Shown here piece after piece: positions 1 through 8,421 of a DNA stretch of 64,000 bases. Origin of the DNA: Sphingomonas montana (GTDB taxonomy: Bacteria; Pseudomonadota; Alphaproteobacteria; Sphingomonadales; Sphingomonadaceae). A program made the translations under genes and the position numbers. Position 1 is the stretch's first letter, and the number at the start of each line of letters is the position of its first letter. Under the pieces are notes generated by a model, which saw only the letters and a program-made list of their open reading frames with translations, did not search any database and was not told the origin of the DNA. Where the stretch lies: the NCBI RefSeq assembly GCF_001956315.1, contig NZ_MOLY01000042.1:62001-126000 (forward strand). Reading direction: 5' to 3'.

Positions 1-90
1 GCCGGTCGAGGCGGTGCCGCCGGAGAGCTGCGCGGCGGCGGGCGCGGCGGTCGCGGCGAGGATGAGTAGCGCGGTGGCGGGGCGGAACAT
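1..90 (-). CDS. Exported protein, N-terminal fragment
   Basis: Only the first 30 residues are inside the window and the rest lies to the left of base 1. The fragment reads as a classical Sec signal peptide: a short basic start, a hydrophobic Leu/Ala stretch, then Ala-rich residues ending in an AxA-type cleavage site before a Gln/Ser/Gly-rich mature start. A GGAG ribosome binding site sits just upstream of the ATG at 88-90. Function cannot be told from this fragment. Confidence 0.6.
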   Translation of the reverse strand, partial: MFRPATALLILAATAAPAAAQLSGGTASTG

Positions 91-164
91 GGCAGGTCTC
101 CGGATCTGGTGAAGGGGTAACCCGGCGGGGCGGCCGGGGGTTCCGCCATCGGCCGGACGGCGGG

Positions 165-1550
165 TCAGGTAGCGGGAGATGCGCCGCTGGCCGCCAGTTG
201 CCTGTTCAGTTCCGCGACCAGGCGGTCGCAGCCGGGCTGGTCGCGCCCCTCCGCCCGGGCGACGAGCAGATCCTGCGTGTTGGAGGCGCGCAGCAGCCAC
301 CAGCCGTCGGGCGTGGTGACGCGGACGCCGTCCGTCGTGTCAACCGCCGCGCCGGTCGCCGCCAGCCGCGCCGCCACCTCCGCCACCACCACGAACTTGC
401 GATCTTCAGGGGAAGCGAAGCGCAGTTCGGGCGTGGCGACGCGGACGGGCAGCGCATCGACCAGATCGGCCAGCGGCCGGCGCGCGCGACCCAGCGTACG
501 GATCAGCCGCAGCGCGGCGTAGAGCGCGTCGTCATAGCCGGGATGGTCGTCCGCGAAGAAGATGTGGCCGCTCTGTTCGCCGGCCAGCAGCGCGCCGGTT
601 TCGCGCATCCGCTGCTTCATCGGGGCGTGGCCGGCGCGGCCCATGACGGGCACGCCGCCCAGTTCGGCAACCCGGTCGAACAGCGTCTGCGACATCTTGA
701 CGTCGCCGATCACGGTCGCGCCGGGATGGTCGGCCAGCAGCGGTTCGGCCAGGATGGCGAGCAGCCGGTCGGCCGGCAGCGTGCGGCCGCACGCGTCGAT
801 CACGCCGATCCGGTCCCCGTCGCCATCGAACGCAACGCCGAAATCGAGCCGTTCGGACAGGATGAGCGTCCGCAACGCATCGAGGTTCGCGTCGATCGTC
901 GGATCGGGGTGATGGTTGGGGAAGGTGCCGTCGATGGCGGTGAAGAGCAGGCGGTGCGTGCCGGGCAGACGGGCGGCGAGCGATTCGACGATGGCGCCTG
1001 CGGCACCGTTGCCCGCGTCCCAGCCGATCCGGAATGTGGACGTATCGGCCCCGGCCAGCAGCCGATCGACATAGCGATCGGCGATATCGATGTCGGTCGC
1101 GGTGCCGGCCCCGCTTGTCCAGTCGCCGGTGGACGCCAGCGCGCCGAGTGCCTGGATATCGTCCGCGAAGAAGGGGCGGTGGCGCAGGACGAGCTTGAAA
1201 CCGTTGTGCGAGGCCGGGTTGTGGCTGCCGGTGACCATGACCGCGGCATCGACGCCCAGCACGGTTTCGGCGAAGTACAGCATGGGCGTTGGGCCGACGC
1301 CGATCCGGACAACGTCGCAGCCGCTTGCCAGCAGGCCGGCGACGAGCGCGTCTTCCAGCATCGGGCTGTGCGTCCGGCCATCGCGGCCGACGGCGATGCG
1401 GGTTCCGCCGTCACGCGCGACGACGGTGCCGAAGCCGCGCCCCACCGCGACCGCGTCGGCGGCATGGAGCGTATCGCCCACGATGCCGCGAATGTCATAT
1501 TCGCGCAGAATCGATGGCGCGAAGCGGTGGGTCGGCGGGCGGGGGGTCAG
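165..1550 (-). CDS. pgmG: Phosphoglucomutase/phosphomannomutase
   Basis: Alpha-D-phosphohexomutase that interconverts hexose 6- and 1-phosphates, supplying sugar nucleotides for polysaccharide and LPS. Numbered from the start used here, the phosphoserine loop TGSHNP is at about residues 107-112, the metal loop DGDGDR at 242-247 and the sugar-binding GEQSGH at 324-329. The first standard start codon in frame is GTG at 1481, but it would cut off an open stretch encoding ILREYDIRGIVG, which is the conserved N-terminus of this family. The only plausible start that keeps it is a CTG at 1548-1550 overlapping the TGA of the upstream J-domain gene (CTGA), giving 461 residues, the usual family length. 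Last gene of a minus-strand overlapping set with mipZ. The symbol is by analogy with sphingomonad PgmG. Confidence 0.9.
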   Translation of the reverse strand: MTPRPPTHRFAPSILREYDIRGIVGDTLHAADAVAVGRGFGTVVARDGGTRIAVGRDGRTHSPMLEDALVAGLLASGCDVVRIGVGPTPMLYFAETVLGVDAAVMVTGSHNPASHNGFKLVLRHRPFFADDIQALGALASTGDWTSGAGTATDIDIADRYVDRLLAGADTSTFRIGWDAGNGAAGAIVESLAARLPGTHRLLFTAIDGTFPNHHPDPTIDANLDALRTLILSERLDFGVAFDGDGDRIGVIDACGRTLPADRLLAILAEPLLADHPGATVIGDVKMSQTLFDRVAELGGVPVMGRAGHAPMKQRMRETGALLAGEQSGHIFFADDHPGYDDALYAALRLIRTLGRARRPLADLVDALPVRVATPELRFASPEDRKFVVVAEVAARLAATGAAVDTTDGVRVTTPDGWWLLRASNTQDLLVARAEGRDQPGCDRLVAELNRQLAASGASPAT

Positions 1551-1954
1551 CGGGAGGACGGCCCGGCCGGGGTCACCGCGAGGAGCGTGTCGCGGGCGAG
1601 ATTGACGCGACGTGCCAGATCGTTGGTGCCGCCGTGGTCGGGATGGACGCGGGCGATGAGCCGGCGATGGGCCGCACGGATCCGGTCCGCATCCGCGCCG
1701 ATCGGCAGTTCGAGCAGGGCCAGCGCCTCCGTCTCGGTCATGGCGGCGCGGACAGGCGTTTGCTTGCGGAACCAGACCCAGCCGCCCGCGCCGCCGAGTG
1801 CCAGCAAGCCTAGCGCGGGGTTGCCCTTCAGCAGGCTGATCCCGACCAGTGCGGCAATGCCGGCGGCGACATCGGCATAGCGCAGCGTCTTGAGCGATCC
1901 GTCCTTGTACGCCCAGAAGGCGATGGCGGCCGCGGCCAGCAGCAGCAGGAGCAT
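1547..1954 (-). CDS. Membrane-anchored J-domain protein
   Basis: A 135-residue protein with a hydrophobic N-terminus (residues 1-17), a second membrane segment (about 30-60) and a C-terminal half J-domain (about 75-130) with the HPD motif at residues 104-106. J-domains stimulate the ATPase of DnaK-type chaperones. Here the domain would face the cytoplasm next to the inner membrane. The ATG at 1954 overlaps the stop of the upstream mipZ (ATGA), and its own stop overlaps the proposed start of the phosphohexomutase, so the three genes are probably translated in sequence from one mRNA. The hydrophobic start just after the overlap is more credible than any longer version. Confidence 0.85.
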   Translation of the reverse strand: MLLLLLAAAAIAFWAYKDGSLKTLRYADVAAGIAALVGISLLKGNPALGLLALGGAGGWVWFRKQTPVRAAMTETEALALLELPIGADADRIRAAHRRLIARVHPDHGGTNDLARRVNLARDTLLAVTPAGPSSR

Positions 1955-2736
1955 CAGGCCGCCGCCTGCACCCGGTCGGGAAGTGCCAGGGCAGCGATCA
2001 TCTCGCGCAGTTCCTGGCGGGCGGCGACATGGGCGATCCCGGCGTCGGCGCCGATCGCCTTCAGATCGAGCAGCGTCAGCCCCTTGGGAAACAGTTCGCG
2101 GTAGATGACGCGTTCGGACAGGCCGGGGATGACGCGGAAGCCGACGCGCTTGCTGAGTTCGGCAAGGGCGGAGGCTACGCGTTTCATGTTGCGCGCCTCG
2201 ATATGCTGCAACCGGTTGCGCAGCACGACCCAGTCGACCGTGCCGCCGTCGGTCTTGGCGCGGACCTTGCGCGCGTCCCACACGATTTCGGCGTAGAAGC
2301 TGGGGCGCTTGATCTTGTAGCTGTCGGGATCGACCTGCCCGATCAGGTCGAGGTCGATGAAACTGTCGTTGATCGGCGTGACCAGCGTGTCGGCCCGTTC
2401 GATCGCGGCGCGGGCGGCGGGGTCGTCGCGGCCGGGGGTGTCGACGACGATGATATCGACCTGCCCGCGCAGTTCGTCGATCCGTTCGCCGACCTGCGGC
2501 CCCTTGGCCGGATCGAGCGTCTCGACATGCGGCAGGGGCAGGTCGATTCCCGTCCGCTTGATGGTGGCGATGCGGTTTTCCAGGTAGCGGCCAAGCGTCC
2601 GCTGGCGATGATCCAGATCGAGCGTCGCCACCCGGCGACCAGCCGCGGCCAGCGCGACGGCGGTATGGACCGCGGTGGTGGACTTGCCCGACCCACCCTT
2701 TTCATTGGCGAAGACGATGAGATGCGCTGTCTGCAA
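1954..2736 (-). CDS. mipZ: MipZ, ParA-family division-site positioning ATPase
   Basis: A ParA/MinD-type ATPase of 260 residues. In Caulobacter, MipZ binds ParB at the poles and inhibits FtsZ, placing the division plane at midcell. The deviant Walker A KGGSGKST is at residues 13-20, the DLDHRQRT segment at 40-47 and DTPG at 99-102. The stretches NDSFIDLDLIG, DWVVLRNRL and VIYRELFPKGLTLLDL are typical of MipZ rather than chromosomal ParA. The start is taken as TTG at 2734-2736 because this is where the family N-terminus begins. Longer versions read back into panC on the other strand. The intergenic space to panC is about 100 bases and must hold both promoters. No parB is nearby. Confidence 0.88.
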   Translation of the reverse strand: MQTAHLIVFANEKGGSGKSTTAVHTAVALAAAGRRVATLDLDHRQRTLGRYLENRIATIKRTGIDLPLPHVETLDPAKGPQVGERIDELRGQVDIIVVDTPGRDDPAARAAIERADTLVTPINDSFIDLDLIGQVDPDSYKIKRPSFYAEIVWDARKVRAKTDGGTVDWVVLRNRLQHIEARNMKRVASALAELSKRVGFRVIPGLSERVIYRELFPKGLTLLDLKAIGADAGIAHVAARQELREMIAALALPDRVQAAA

Positions 2737-2838
2737 AAGCCGTTCGCGGGTATGCCCCGCCCCCTTGATCTCGTCCGCCGCGGCCCCCAAAGGACGCGTA
2801 TCAGCCCTGTCGTCAGCCCTATCGGAGGCCACCCCAAG

Positions 2839-3687
2839 GTGCAAATCATTCGTACCGTGCAAGGCCTGCGCGAAGTGACGGCCGGCTGGCGCATGGCTGG
2901 AAAGACCGTGGCGCTGGTGCCGACGATGGGCGCGCTGCATGCGGGGCACATGGCGCTGGTCGATGCGGGCCGGCGGCGCGCGGACCATGTGGTGGTGTCG
3001 ATCTTCGTCAACCCGGCGCAGTTCGGACCGAACGAGGATCTGGCCGCCTATCCCCGGCGGGAGGCGGCCGATGCCGCGATGCTGGATGCGGGCGGGGTGG
3101 ACGTGCTGTGGGCGCCCGACGTGGCGACGATGTACCCGGCCGGCTTCGCGAGCAGCCTGTCGGTGGGCGGGGTGAGCGAACGCCATGACGGCGCGGCGCG
3201 GCCGGGGCATTTCGACGGGGTGGCGACGGTGGTCGCGAAACTGCTGAACCAGGTGCGGCCGGACGTCGCGCTGTTCGGGGAGAAGGACTGGCAGCAGCTG
3301 GCCGTGATCCGGCGGATGGCGGCGGACATGGACGTGCCCGTCGAGATCGTCGGCGTGCCGACGCAGCGCGAGGATGACGGTTTGGCGCTGTCGTCGCGCA
3401 ACGCGTATCTGGACGACGAACAGCGGGCGGCGGCGCGGGCGATGCCGCGCGCGCTGGGCGAGGCGGCGGCGGCGATCGCGCGGGGGGACGATGTGGCGCA
3501 GGCGATGGCGACGGCGGAGCGGCGCTTGCTGGACGGCGGGTTCGGCAGCGTGGATTATGTCACGCTGTGCGATGCGGAAACGCTGGTGCCGGTCGTGGCG
3601 GTCGACGGGCGCCCGCTGCGTTTGCTGGCCGCGGCGCGGATCGGGACGACGCGGCTGATCGACAATCTGGCGGTGGCAGTGGAGTAA
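2839..3687 (+). CDS. panC: Pantothenate synthetase
   Basis: Condenses pantoate with beta-alanine using ATP, the last step of pantothenate (vitamin B5, CoA precursor) synthesis in the cytoplasm. The 282-residue length is standard. The nucleotide-binding segment PTMGALHAGH is at about residues 28-37, GEKDWQQL lies mid-protein, and the KMSKS-like region reads DGLALSSRNAYL. The GTG start at 2839 has a good ribosome binding site (CGGAGG about ten bases upstream). It is divergent from mipZ. Confidence 0.95.
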   Translation: MQIIRTVQGLREVTAGWRMAGKTVALVPTMGALHAGHMALVDAGRRRADHVVVSIFVNPAQFGPNEDLAAYPRREAADAAMLDAGGVDVLWAPDVATMYPAGFASSLSVGGVSERHDGAARPGHFDGVATVVAKLLNQVRPDVALFGEKDWQQLAVIRRMAADMDVPVEIVGVPTQREDDGLALSSRNAYLDDEQRAAARAMPRALGEAAAAIARGDDVAQAMATAERRLLDGGFGSVDYVTLCDAETLVPVVAVDGRPLRLLAAARIGTTRLIDNLAVAVE

Positions 3688-4039
3688 GTAGGCTCTTCAA
3701 ATGTTCAACCTCACGACCGTCCATGCCGAGCGCGGTCGAGGCACTTTCCCGAGCGTAGCCGGGGGAGCGCTGTCGACCGTCTTGGCTGCGCTCGACCGGT
3801 CCCTCGACTTCGCTCGGGGTGGACGGGTCTTGCCAACGTCATTGCGGACCTGATCCGGGATCCCGCCTGTTCTGTTGCGCTTGAAGGCAGCGGGACCCCG
3901 GATCAAGTCCGGGGTGACAGCGCATCTGTCCGGTTGACGCCGCCTGCGTTCGCAGCGGCCTTCGCCGTTAACCACTTGTTTGCGCGTGGGGCCTCATGTT
4001 TCCAGCCCTGACGACTCGCGTCACAACGGGGAACGGCAC
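3688..4039. other. Intergenic region with extragenic repeats
   Basis: No convincing gene. The stretch holds a copy of a 27-base repeat at 3800-3826 and a short palindromic element around 3895-3920 (a GATCAAGTCC-type core flanked by complementary C/G runs). Such elements are scattered between genes in sphingomonads. The ribosome binding site of the following Sel1 gene is near 4030. Confidence 0.6.
3800..3826. repeat. Extragenic repeat, copy 1 (pair with 4487-4513)
   Basis: A 27-base element beginning TCCCTCGACTTCGCTCGGG, repeated at 4487-4513 with only two differences. Both copies lie outside genes, on either side of the Sel1-protein gene. Confidence 0.75.
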
Positions 4040-4336
4040 ATGGGATATAGCCTGGAGACGGGGACTTTCGGGATGGAGCGCCGGATCGCGGATGCGACGC
4101 GGGGCGACATCGATGCCTATTTCGATCTGGGCATGGCCTATTCGTCCGGCGCGGGCGGGATCGACCTGGATCTGGTCGAGGCGCATAAATGGTTCAACCT
4201 GGCGGCACTGGGCGGCAGCCGGCGGGGGCAGGAATGCCGGGCGGAGATCGCCGAGGACATGACCGCGCGCGAGATCGCGAATGCGCAGAAAGCGGCGCGG
4301 GCCTGGCTGGGGCTGACGATGCGGGCGGCGGCTTGA
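4040..4336 (+). CDS. Small Sel1-repeat protein
   Basis: A 98-residue protein carrying one clear Sel1-like (TPR-related) repeat, with DLGMAYSSG...DLVEAHKWFNLAAL in the middle. Sel1 repeats are helical hairpins used for protein-protein contacts. The C-terminal third is helical and polar. The ATG at 4040 follows a GGGGAAC ribosome binding site. An in-frame TTG at 3980 exists, but the extra residues look non-coding. No partner can be named from the context, and it stands alone between two repeat-bearing intergenic stretches. Confidence 0.75.
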   Translation: MGYSLETGTFGMERRIADATRGDIDAYFDLGMAYSSGAGGIDLDLVEAHKWFNLAALGGSRRGQECRAEIAEDMTAREIANAQKAARAWLGLTMRAAA

Positions 4337-4345
4337 CGGCGTGCG

Positions 4346-4412
4346 GTCCGGTTCGGGCTTGTCGAGAGTGCTGGCCGGGCCGGGCAGGGTTTTCGACAGG
4401 GCCGAACCGGAC
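4346..4412. repeat. Imperfect inverted repeat (REP-like)
   Basis: Arms GTCCGGTTCGG at the left and its complement at about 4402-4412 enclose a GC-rich loop. The right half (4388-4414) recurs at 24917-24943 with 24 of 27 bases the same. It follows the Sel1 gene and may act as a transcript-end or REP-like element. Confidence 0.55.
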
Positions 4413-4486
4413 GGGTGGGTGAAAGGGGAAGCTTCCCCAGAGCTTGGCCCTGTGGTGCTGGTGGCTTCTCGGCTTCGCTCGAAGGG

Positions 4487-4513
4487 TCCCTCGACTTCGC
4501 TCGGGATGAACGG
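4487..4513. repeat. Extragenic repeat, copy 2 (pair with 3800-3826)
   Basis: The second copy of the 27-base element described at 3800-3826. It lies just past the 3' end of the minus-strand acyltransferase gene that stops at 4531. Confidence 0.75.
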
Positions 4514-4530
4514 TTAGTGGCGGTGCATCG

Positions 4531-5688
4531 TCAGCCCTTCTTGAACGGGGTCATCTCGTCCAATTCCTCGATATCCTCCGCCACCGCGGCGCGTTCCGCG
4601 TCGAGATAGGCGGCGACCGCGCGGCGGAAGCCGGGGTCGGGAATATAGTGGGCGGACCAGGTGACGGCTGGGGCGTAGCCGCGCGCCAGCTTGTGCGAGC
4701 CCTGCGCGCCCGCCTCGACCCGCGCCAGGCCGCGCGCGATGGCGGCATCGATCGCCTGATAATAGCAGAGTTCGAAGTGGAGGAAGGGGACGTCCTCGGT
4801 CGAGCCCCAATAGCGGCCGTAGAGCGTGTCGGCCCCCACCAGGTTGAGCGCCCCGGCGATCGGCACGCCATCGCGCAGTGCCAGCATCAGCAGGACACGG
4901 TCGCCCAGCCGTTCCGACAGAAGCGAGAAAAAGCGGCGGTTCAGATAGGGGCGGCCCCACTTCCTGGCCCCGGTATCCTGGTAGAAGAGCCAGAAGGCGT
5001 CCCAATGCGCCTCCGTGATTGCTGCGCCGGTCAGGTGGACGATGTCGAGGCCCTGCACTGCGGCGGCGCGTTCCTTGCGGATCGCCTTTCGCTTGCGGCT
5101 GGCCAGCGCGGCCAGGAAATCGTCGAAGCTGGCATAGCCGTCGTTGGTCCAGTGGAACTGGCGGTCGGCCCGGATCAGCCAGCCAGCGGCTTCGAACACG
5201 GCAACTTCGTCCTCCGCCACGAAGGTCGCGTGCGCGGACGACAGGCCGAGCCGGTCGACGACGGCGGCGATCGCGTTGACCAGCGGGACGCGGAGTGCGG
5301 GGTCGCGGGTGAGGAGGCGCGGGCCGGGGACGGGGCTGAACGGGACGGCGATCTGGAGCTTCGGATAATATTGACCGCCGGCCCGTTCGAACGCGTCGGC
5401 CCAGCCATGGTCGAACACATATTCGCCCTGGCTGTGGCTCTTGGCATAGGCGGGCGCGATGGCGGCGGGGCGGCCGTCCGGACCGTCGATGACGACGGGG
5501 ACGGGCTGCCACCCGGTGCGCGGTTGCGCGCAGCCGGCATCTTCCAGCGCGGAGAGAAAGGCGTGGCCGACGAACGGGTTGTCGGTGCCGGCACAGGCGT
5601 CCCAGTCGGCGGCGCTGAAGTCGGCAAGACCACCCGCCATGCGTGCGACGAAACCGGTTTCGGGACCGGCCTGCTGCGTGCCGGTCAT
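4531..5688 (-). CDS. GNAT-superfamily acyltransferase (DUF482 / PF04339 type)
   Basis: A 385-residue protein of the family once labelled DUF482 and now often annotated as a FemAB-like GNAT or peptidoglycan-biosynthesis-like acyltransferase. Family-like stretches include the N-terminal NPFVGHAFLSALEDAGC, the mid-protein DHGWADAFERAGGQYYPKLQ and PVPGPRLL, and the C-terminal GALNLVG, LYGRYWGS and LCYYQAIDAAI. The substrate is unknown. The ATG at 5688 overlaps the stop of the upstream glycerophosphodiesterase gene (ATGA), so the two are co-translated. The C-terminus is charged. Confidence 0.85.
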   Translation of the reverse strand: MTGTQQAGPETGFVARMAGGLADFSAADWDACAGTDNPFVGHAFLSALEDAGCAQPRTGWQPVPVVIDGPDGRPAAIAPAYAKSHSQGEYVFDHGWADAFERAGGQYYPKLQIAVPFSPVPGPRLLTRDPALRVPLVNAIAAVVDRLGLSSAHATFVAEDEVAVFEAAGWLIRADRQFHWTNDGYASFDDFLAALASRKRKAIRKERAAAVQGLDIVHLTGAAITEAHWDAFWLFYQDTGARKWGRPYLNRRFFSLLSERLGDRVLLMLALRDGVPIAGALNLVGADTLYGRYWGSTEDVPFLHFELCYYQAIDAAIARGLARVEAGAQGSHKLARGYAPAVTWSAHYIPDPGFRRAVAAYLDAERAAVAEDIEELDEMTPFKKG

Positions 5689-6413
5689 CGGTGGACGCCT
5701 TCGAAGATCACTTCGTCCGCATAAGCGGCGGCGGTGCGTTCGGCCGCCGCATCGCGTACCGTCCAGGTCAAGACGGGCATCCCGCGGGCGCGGGCACGTG
5801 CGGCGAACGGGCTGGGCAGGCTGCGGATATCATAAGCGAGGAAATCGGGTCGCGCATGCGCCAGCGCAAGGGCGCGGCGGATGTCGTGCGCCGGGCCGCG
5901 GCGCCCTTCTTCGGTGACCACCAGACCGCGGACGATGGCGGGCACGTTGCGCCGGAACCAGCGCGGGACGCCCGGGTGGAAGGACATGACCGCCACCGGG
6001 CCGCGATAGCCGTCGAGTTCACGCGCGACGGCACGGCAGATGGGCAGGATGTCGGATGCCGGCGTCTTGACCTCGATCAGCACGGGGACGCGGCCGAGCG
6101 TGCGGGCGAGGAGCTGGAACAGCGTGGGGATCGGCTCCGCGCTGCCGGACAGGCGGATGCCGTCGAGCACGGCGGCGGTGCGCGCGGCGAGCGGGCCGGA
6201 CCGGTCGGTCAGCCGATCGAGATCGGTATCGTGGAAAACGAACGCCTCGCCATCGAGGCTGGCCTGCACGTCGCACTCGATACCGTATCCGGCAGCGATG
6301 GCCGCGGCGAAGGCGGCGCGGCTGTTCTCGATCCGTCCGTCGCCGTGCAGGCCACGATGCGCGAAGGGTTGCGCGCGGAGGAAGGCGGTGCGCGCCGGAT
6401 CGGGAACGGGCAC
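5685..6413 (-). CDS. Glycerophosphodiester phosphodiesterase
   Basis: A 242-residue TIM-barrel enzyme of the GDPD family, which hydrolyses glycerophosphodiesters to glycerol-3-phosphate and an alcohol. The signature is complete: HRG at residues 19-21, EN at 29-30, ECD at 46-48 (metal ligands) and the second catalytic His at about 61 in HDTDLDRLT. No signal peptide is seen, so a cytoplasmic role in phospholipid turnover is likely. The start is GTG at 6413. It ends 12 bases upstream of the RidA gene's end side and overlaps the next acyltransferase start by four bases. Confidence 0.9.
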   Translation of the reverse strand: MPVPDPARTAFLRAQPFAHRGLHGDGRIENSRAAFAAAIAAGYGIECDVQASLDGEAFVFHDTDLDRLTDRSGPLAARTAAVLDGIRLSGSAEPIPTLFQLLARTLGRVPVLIEVKTPASDILPICRAVARELDGYRGPVAVMSFHPGVPRWFRRNVPAIVRGLVVTEEGRRGPAHDIRRALALAHARPDFLAYDIRSLPSPFAARARARGMPVLTWTVRDAAAERTAAAYADEVIFEGVHR

Positions 6414-6425
6414 CGCCGGTAAGGA

Positions 6426-6887
6426 TCAGGCCGGACGGATTGCGATGACCGCGTCGATTTCCACCACCGCGCCGAGCGGCAGGACGGGCACGCCGACCGC
6501 GGAGCGCGCATGGCGGCCGGCATCGCCGAACACCGACACCATCAGTTCGGACGCGCCGTTGGCGACCGCGGGCTGGCCGGTAAAGGCGGGGTCGGACGCG
6601 ACGAACACGCCGAGCTTCACGATCCGTTCGACCCGATCGAGCGAGCCGAGCGCCTTCTTGACCTGGGCCAGCACCATGACGGCGCAGCGTTCGGCGGCTC
6701 TCTTGCCATATTCCGCATCGCGGTTGCCGCCGACATAGCCGGTCATCAGCTGGCCGTCCTCGAACGGCAGTTGGCCCGACAGATGCAGCAGGCCGGCGGC
6801 CTCGACCGCGGGGACATAGGCCGCGACGGGCGCGGCGGCTTCGGGGAGGGCGATGCCCAGTTCGGCGAGGCGGGTATCAATGGTCAT
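6426..6887 (-). CDS. RidA family protein
   Basis: A 153-residue member of the YjgF/YER057c/UK114 (RidA) family. The best-known members deaminate reactive enamine/imine intermediates released by PLP enzymes. The conserved arginine appears in HARSAVGVPVLPLGAVVEID near the C-terminus, and LLHLSGQLPFEDG is the typical N-terminal strand. Longer than E. coli RidA, it fits the long subfamily common in proteobacteria, so deaminase activity is likely but unproven. It is the first gene of a run with the GDPD and GNAT genes on the same strand. Confidence 0.88.
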   Translation of the reverse strand: MTIDTRLAELGIALPEAAAPVAAYVPAVEAAGLLHLSGQLPFEDGQLMTGYVGGNRDAEYGKRAAERCAVMVLAQVKKALGSLDRVERIVKLGVFVASDPAFTGQPAVANGASELMVSVFGDAGRHARSAVGVPVLPLGAVVEIDAVIAIRPA

Positions 6888-6996
6888 GGGTAGCAGTCTT
6901 TCGGATGGGGGGACGGGTGGGTCAAGGGTGATTTGGGGGGGGGCTCTTAGCCTCTCCACTAAAGCAGAGGGGCTCGATGGCTTCCTGCTCCGTCCG

Positions 6997-7620
6997 CTAC
7001 TTCCGATGCCCTTCTTCGAATCGCGCCAGGATCCAGTCCTTCGCTTCGCGCCAGTCGTCGATGCGGGCGTCGGCGGCCGGGGCGGGGGGGACGTCGGGGG
7101 CGAGCATGGGTTCGGACACCATGTGGAGCCGCCAGACCTGCGGCACATGTTCGGCGAGCGAGGCGTGGTGGACAGCGAGGTCGTCGACGAACACGGCGGC
7201 CGACGGCGCGAATTCATCGATCAGCGTGCGCGCCGGGGTGCCCTTGCCGCCCTGGTTGCAGACGACGCGGTGGCGGATGCCGTGCGCGGCGAGTTGCGCG
7301 ACGCGGCCCGCATGCCAGTCGGGCAGGATGTTGGTCAGCACGACGATGTCGGCGACTTCGCCAATTGCGGCCAGCGCCTCGGCCGCATGGGGGACGAGCG
7401 TCTGGCGATGCATCTGCGTTTCGAAGAAGCCGTTGAGCAGCGGCCAGAGCTGTTCGTCGGGAAACGGCGTGCCGTCGCCTCGGCGGCGTGTGCTGGCGGT
7501 GAAGTGGCCGCCGCGCGGCTGGAAATCGAGCTGATGTTCCGCATCCAGCCAGGCCCCGAAATGGGTGACCATGTGGAGCAGCACCTCGTCGCAGTCGGTG
7601 ATAAGCAGCGGGCGGCTCAT
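6997..7620 (-). CDS. HAD-superfamily hydrolase
   Basis: A 207-residue protein with a HAD-like fold. Motif I reads DCDEVLL near the N-terminus (Asp nucleophile, DxD), motif II is around VVLTN and motif IV is VFVDDLAVH. The substrate is unknown. The ATG at 7618-7620 overlaps the stop of the DUF3572 gene (ATGA), so the two form a translationally coupled pair. No signal peptide. Confidence 0.82.
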   Translation of the reverse strand: MSRPLLITDCDEVLLHMVTHFGAWLDAEHQLDFQPRGGHFTASTRRRGDGTPFPDEQLWPLLNGFFETQMHRQTLVPHAAEALAAIGEVADIVVLTNILPDWHAGRVAQLAAHGIRHRVVCNQGGKGTPARTLIDEFAPSAAVFVDDLAVHHASLAEHVPQVWRLHMVSEPMLAPDVPPAPAADARIDDWREAKDWILARFEEGHRK

Positions 7621-7892
7621 GCGGACAGCAACGCGTTGGCGCGGACCAGCCGGTCGGGCGCGACGCCGAGGTCTTCGGCGCAGGCGATCAGGTCCGGCTC
7701 GTGCGATTCGAGGAAGCCCAGCACCGCGCCGAGCACGGCCGGATCGTTCGCGCGGGTGCGCAGATCGGTCGGGTCCAGCCCGGTGAGCGCGAGCAGTCGG
7801 TCCGCGCGTGACGGCTCCCCCAGCGTCCAGACCAGCGCGTTCAGCGCAAGCGCCGCCGCCCCGTCAGGGTTCATTGTATCCTTTGCCGCCAT
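7617..7892 (-). CDS. DUF3572 domain-containing protein
   Basis: A 91-residue helical protein matching the DUF3572 family, which is almost confined to alphaproteobacteria and has no known function. The central part, GEPSRADRLLALTGLDPTDL, is the most family-like. The start may instead be the second Met, six residues in. Divergent from divK, and four bases overlap with the HAD gene. Confidence 0.8.
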   Translation of the reverse strand: MAAKDTMNPDGAAALALNALVWTLGEPSRADRLLALTGLDPTDLRTRANDPAVLGAVLGFLESHEPDLIACAEDLGVAPDRLVRANALLSA

Positions 7893-7926
7893 CCTCTAAT
7901 CCCATCGTCGGAACGTGAGGGGTGCG

Positions 7927-8289
7927 GTGACGAAGAAAGTCCTGATTGTCGAGGACAACGAGCTGAACCTCAAGCTGTTCTGCGACCTTTTGCGTGCGCA
8001 TGCCTATGATGCGCGCGGGGTGAGCGACGGGCGCGAGGCGCTGGCCGCAGCGCGCGACTTCGCACCCGACCTGGTCATCATGGACATCCAGCTGCCGCAT
8101 GTCAGCGGGCTGGAACTGATCGGGCTGATGAAGGCGGACGCGGCGTTGCGCAGGATCCCGATCATGGCAGTGACCGCCTACGCCGCGCACGGCGACGAGG
8201 ACCGGATCCGCAAGGCCGGCGCGCAGGCCTATGTGTCCAAACCGATATCGGTGATGCGATTCGTGGGGTCGGTGCAGGCCTTACTTTAG
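7927..8289 (+). CDS. divK: DivK-type single-domain response regulator
   Basis: A 120-residue stand-alone receiver domain. In Caulobacter, DivK relays phosphate signals from PleC/DivJ to the CckA-CtrA cell-cycle pathway through DivL. The phospho-acceptor Asp is residue 53 in LVIMDIQLPH, the acidic pair is at residues 9-10 (VEDNELN), the Thr is in AVTAYA, and the Lys is in VSKPIS. GTG at 7927 was chosen over the GTG at 7915 because GAGGGG lies six bases before it and the protein then begins in the family's usual way. No histidine kinase is adjacent, as is normal for divK. Confidence 0.9.
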   Translation: MTKKVLIVEDNELNLKLFCDLLRAHAYDARGVSDGREALAAARDFAPDLVIMDIQLPHVSGLELIGLMKADAALRRIPIMAVTAYAAHGDEDRIRKAGAQAYVSKPISVMRFVGSVQALL

Positions 8290-8421
8290 GCGGCACTCGG
8301 TGGTCGTTCCCGCCGTTCGCTCGTCGTCCCGGTGCAGGCCGAAGTGTCGTGGTGCCTGGTCGTCCTGCCACCGAAGAGAGATCCCGGCTTTCGTCGGATG
8401 ACGTTCCAGGAGGAACACACG

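Noticed and set aside
198-1880. Long open frame opposite the phosphohexomutase
   Set aside because: Antisense shadow in GC-rich DNA; Arg/Gly/Gln-rich, no domain, while the minus strand encodes a complete known enzyme.
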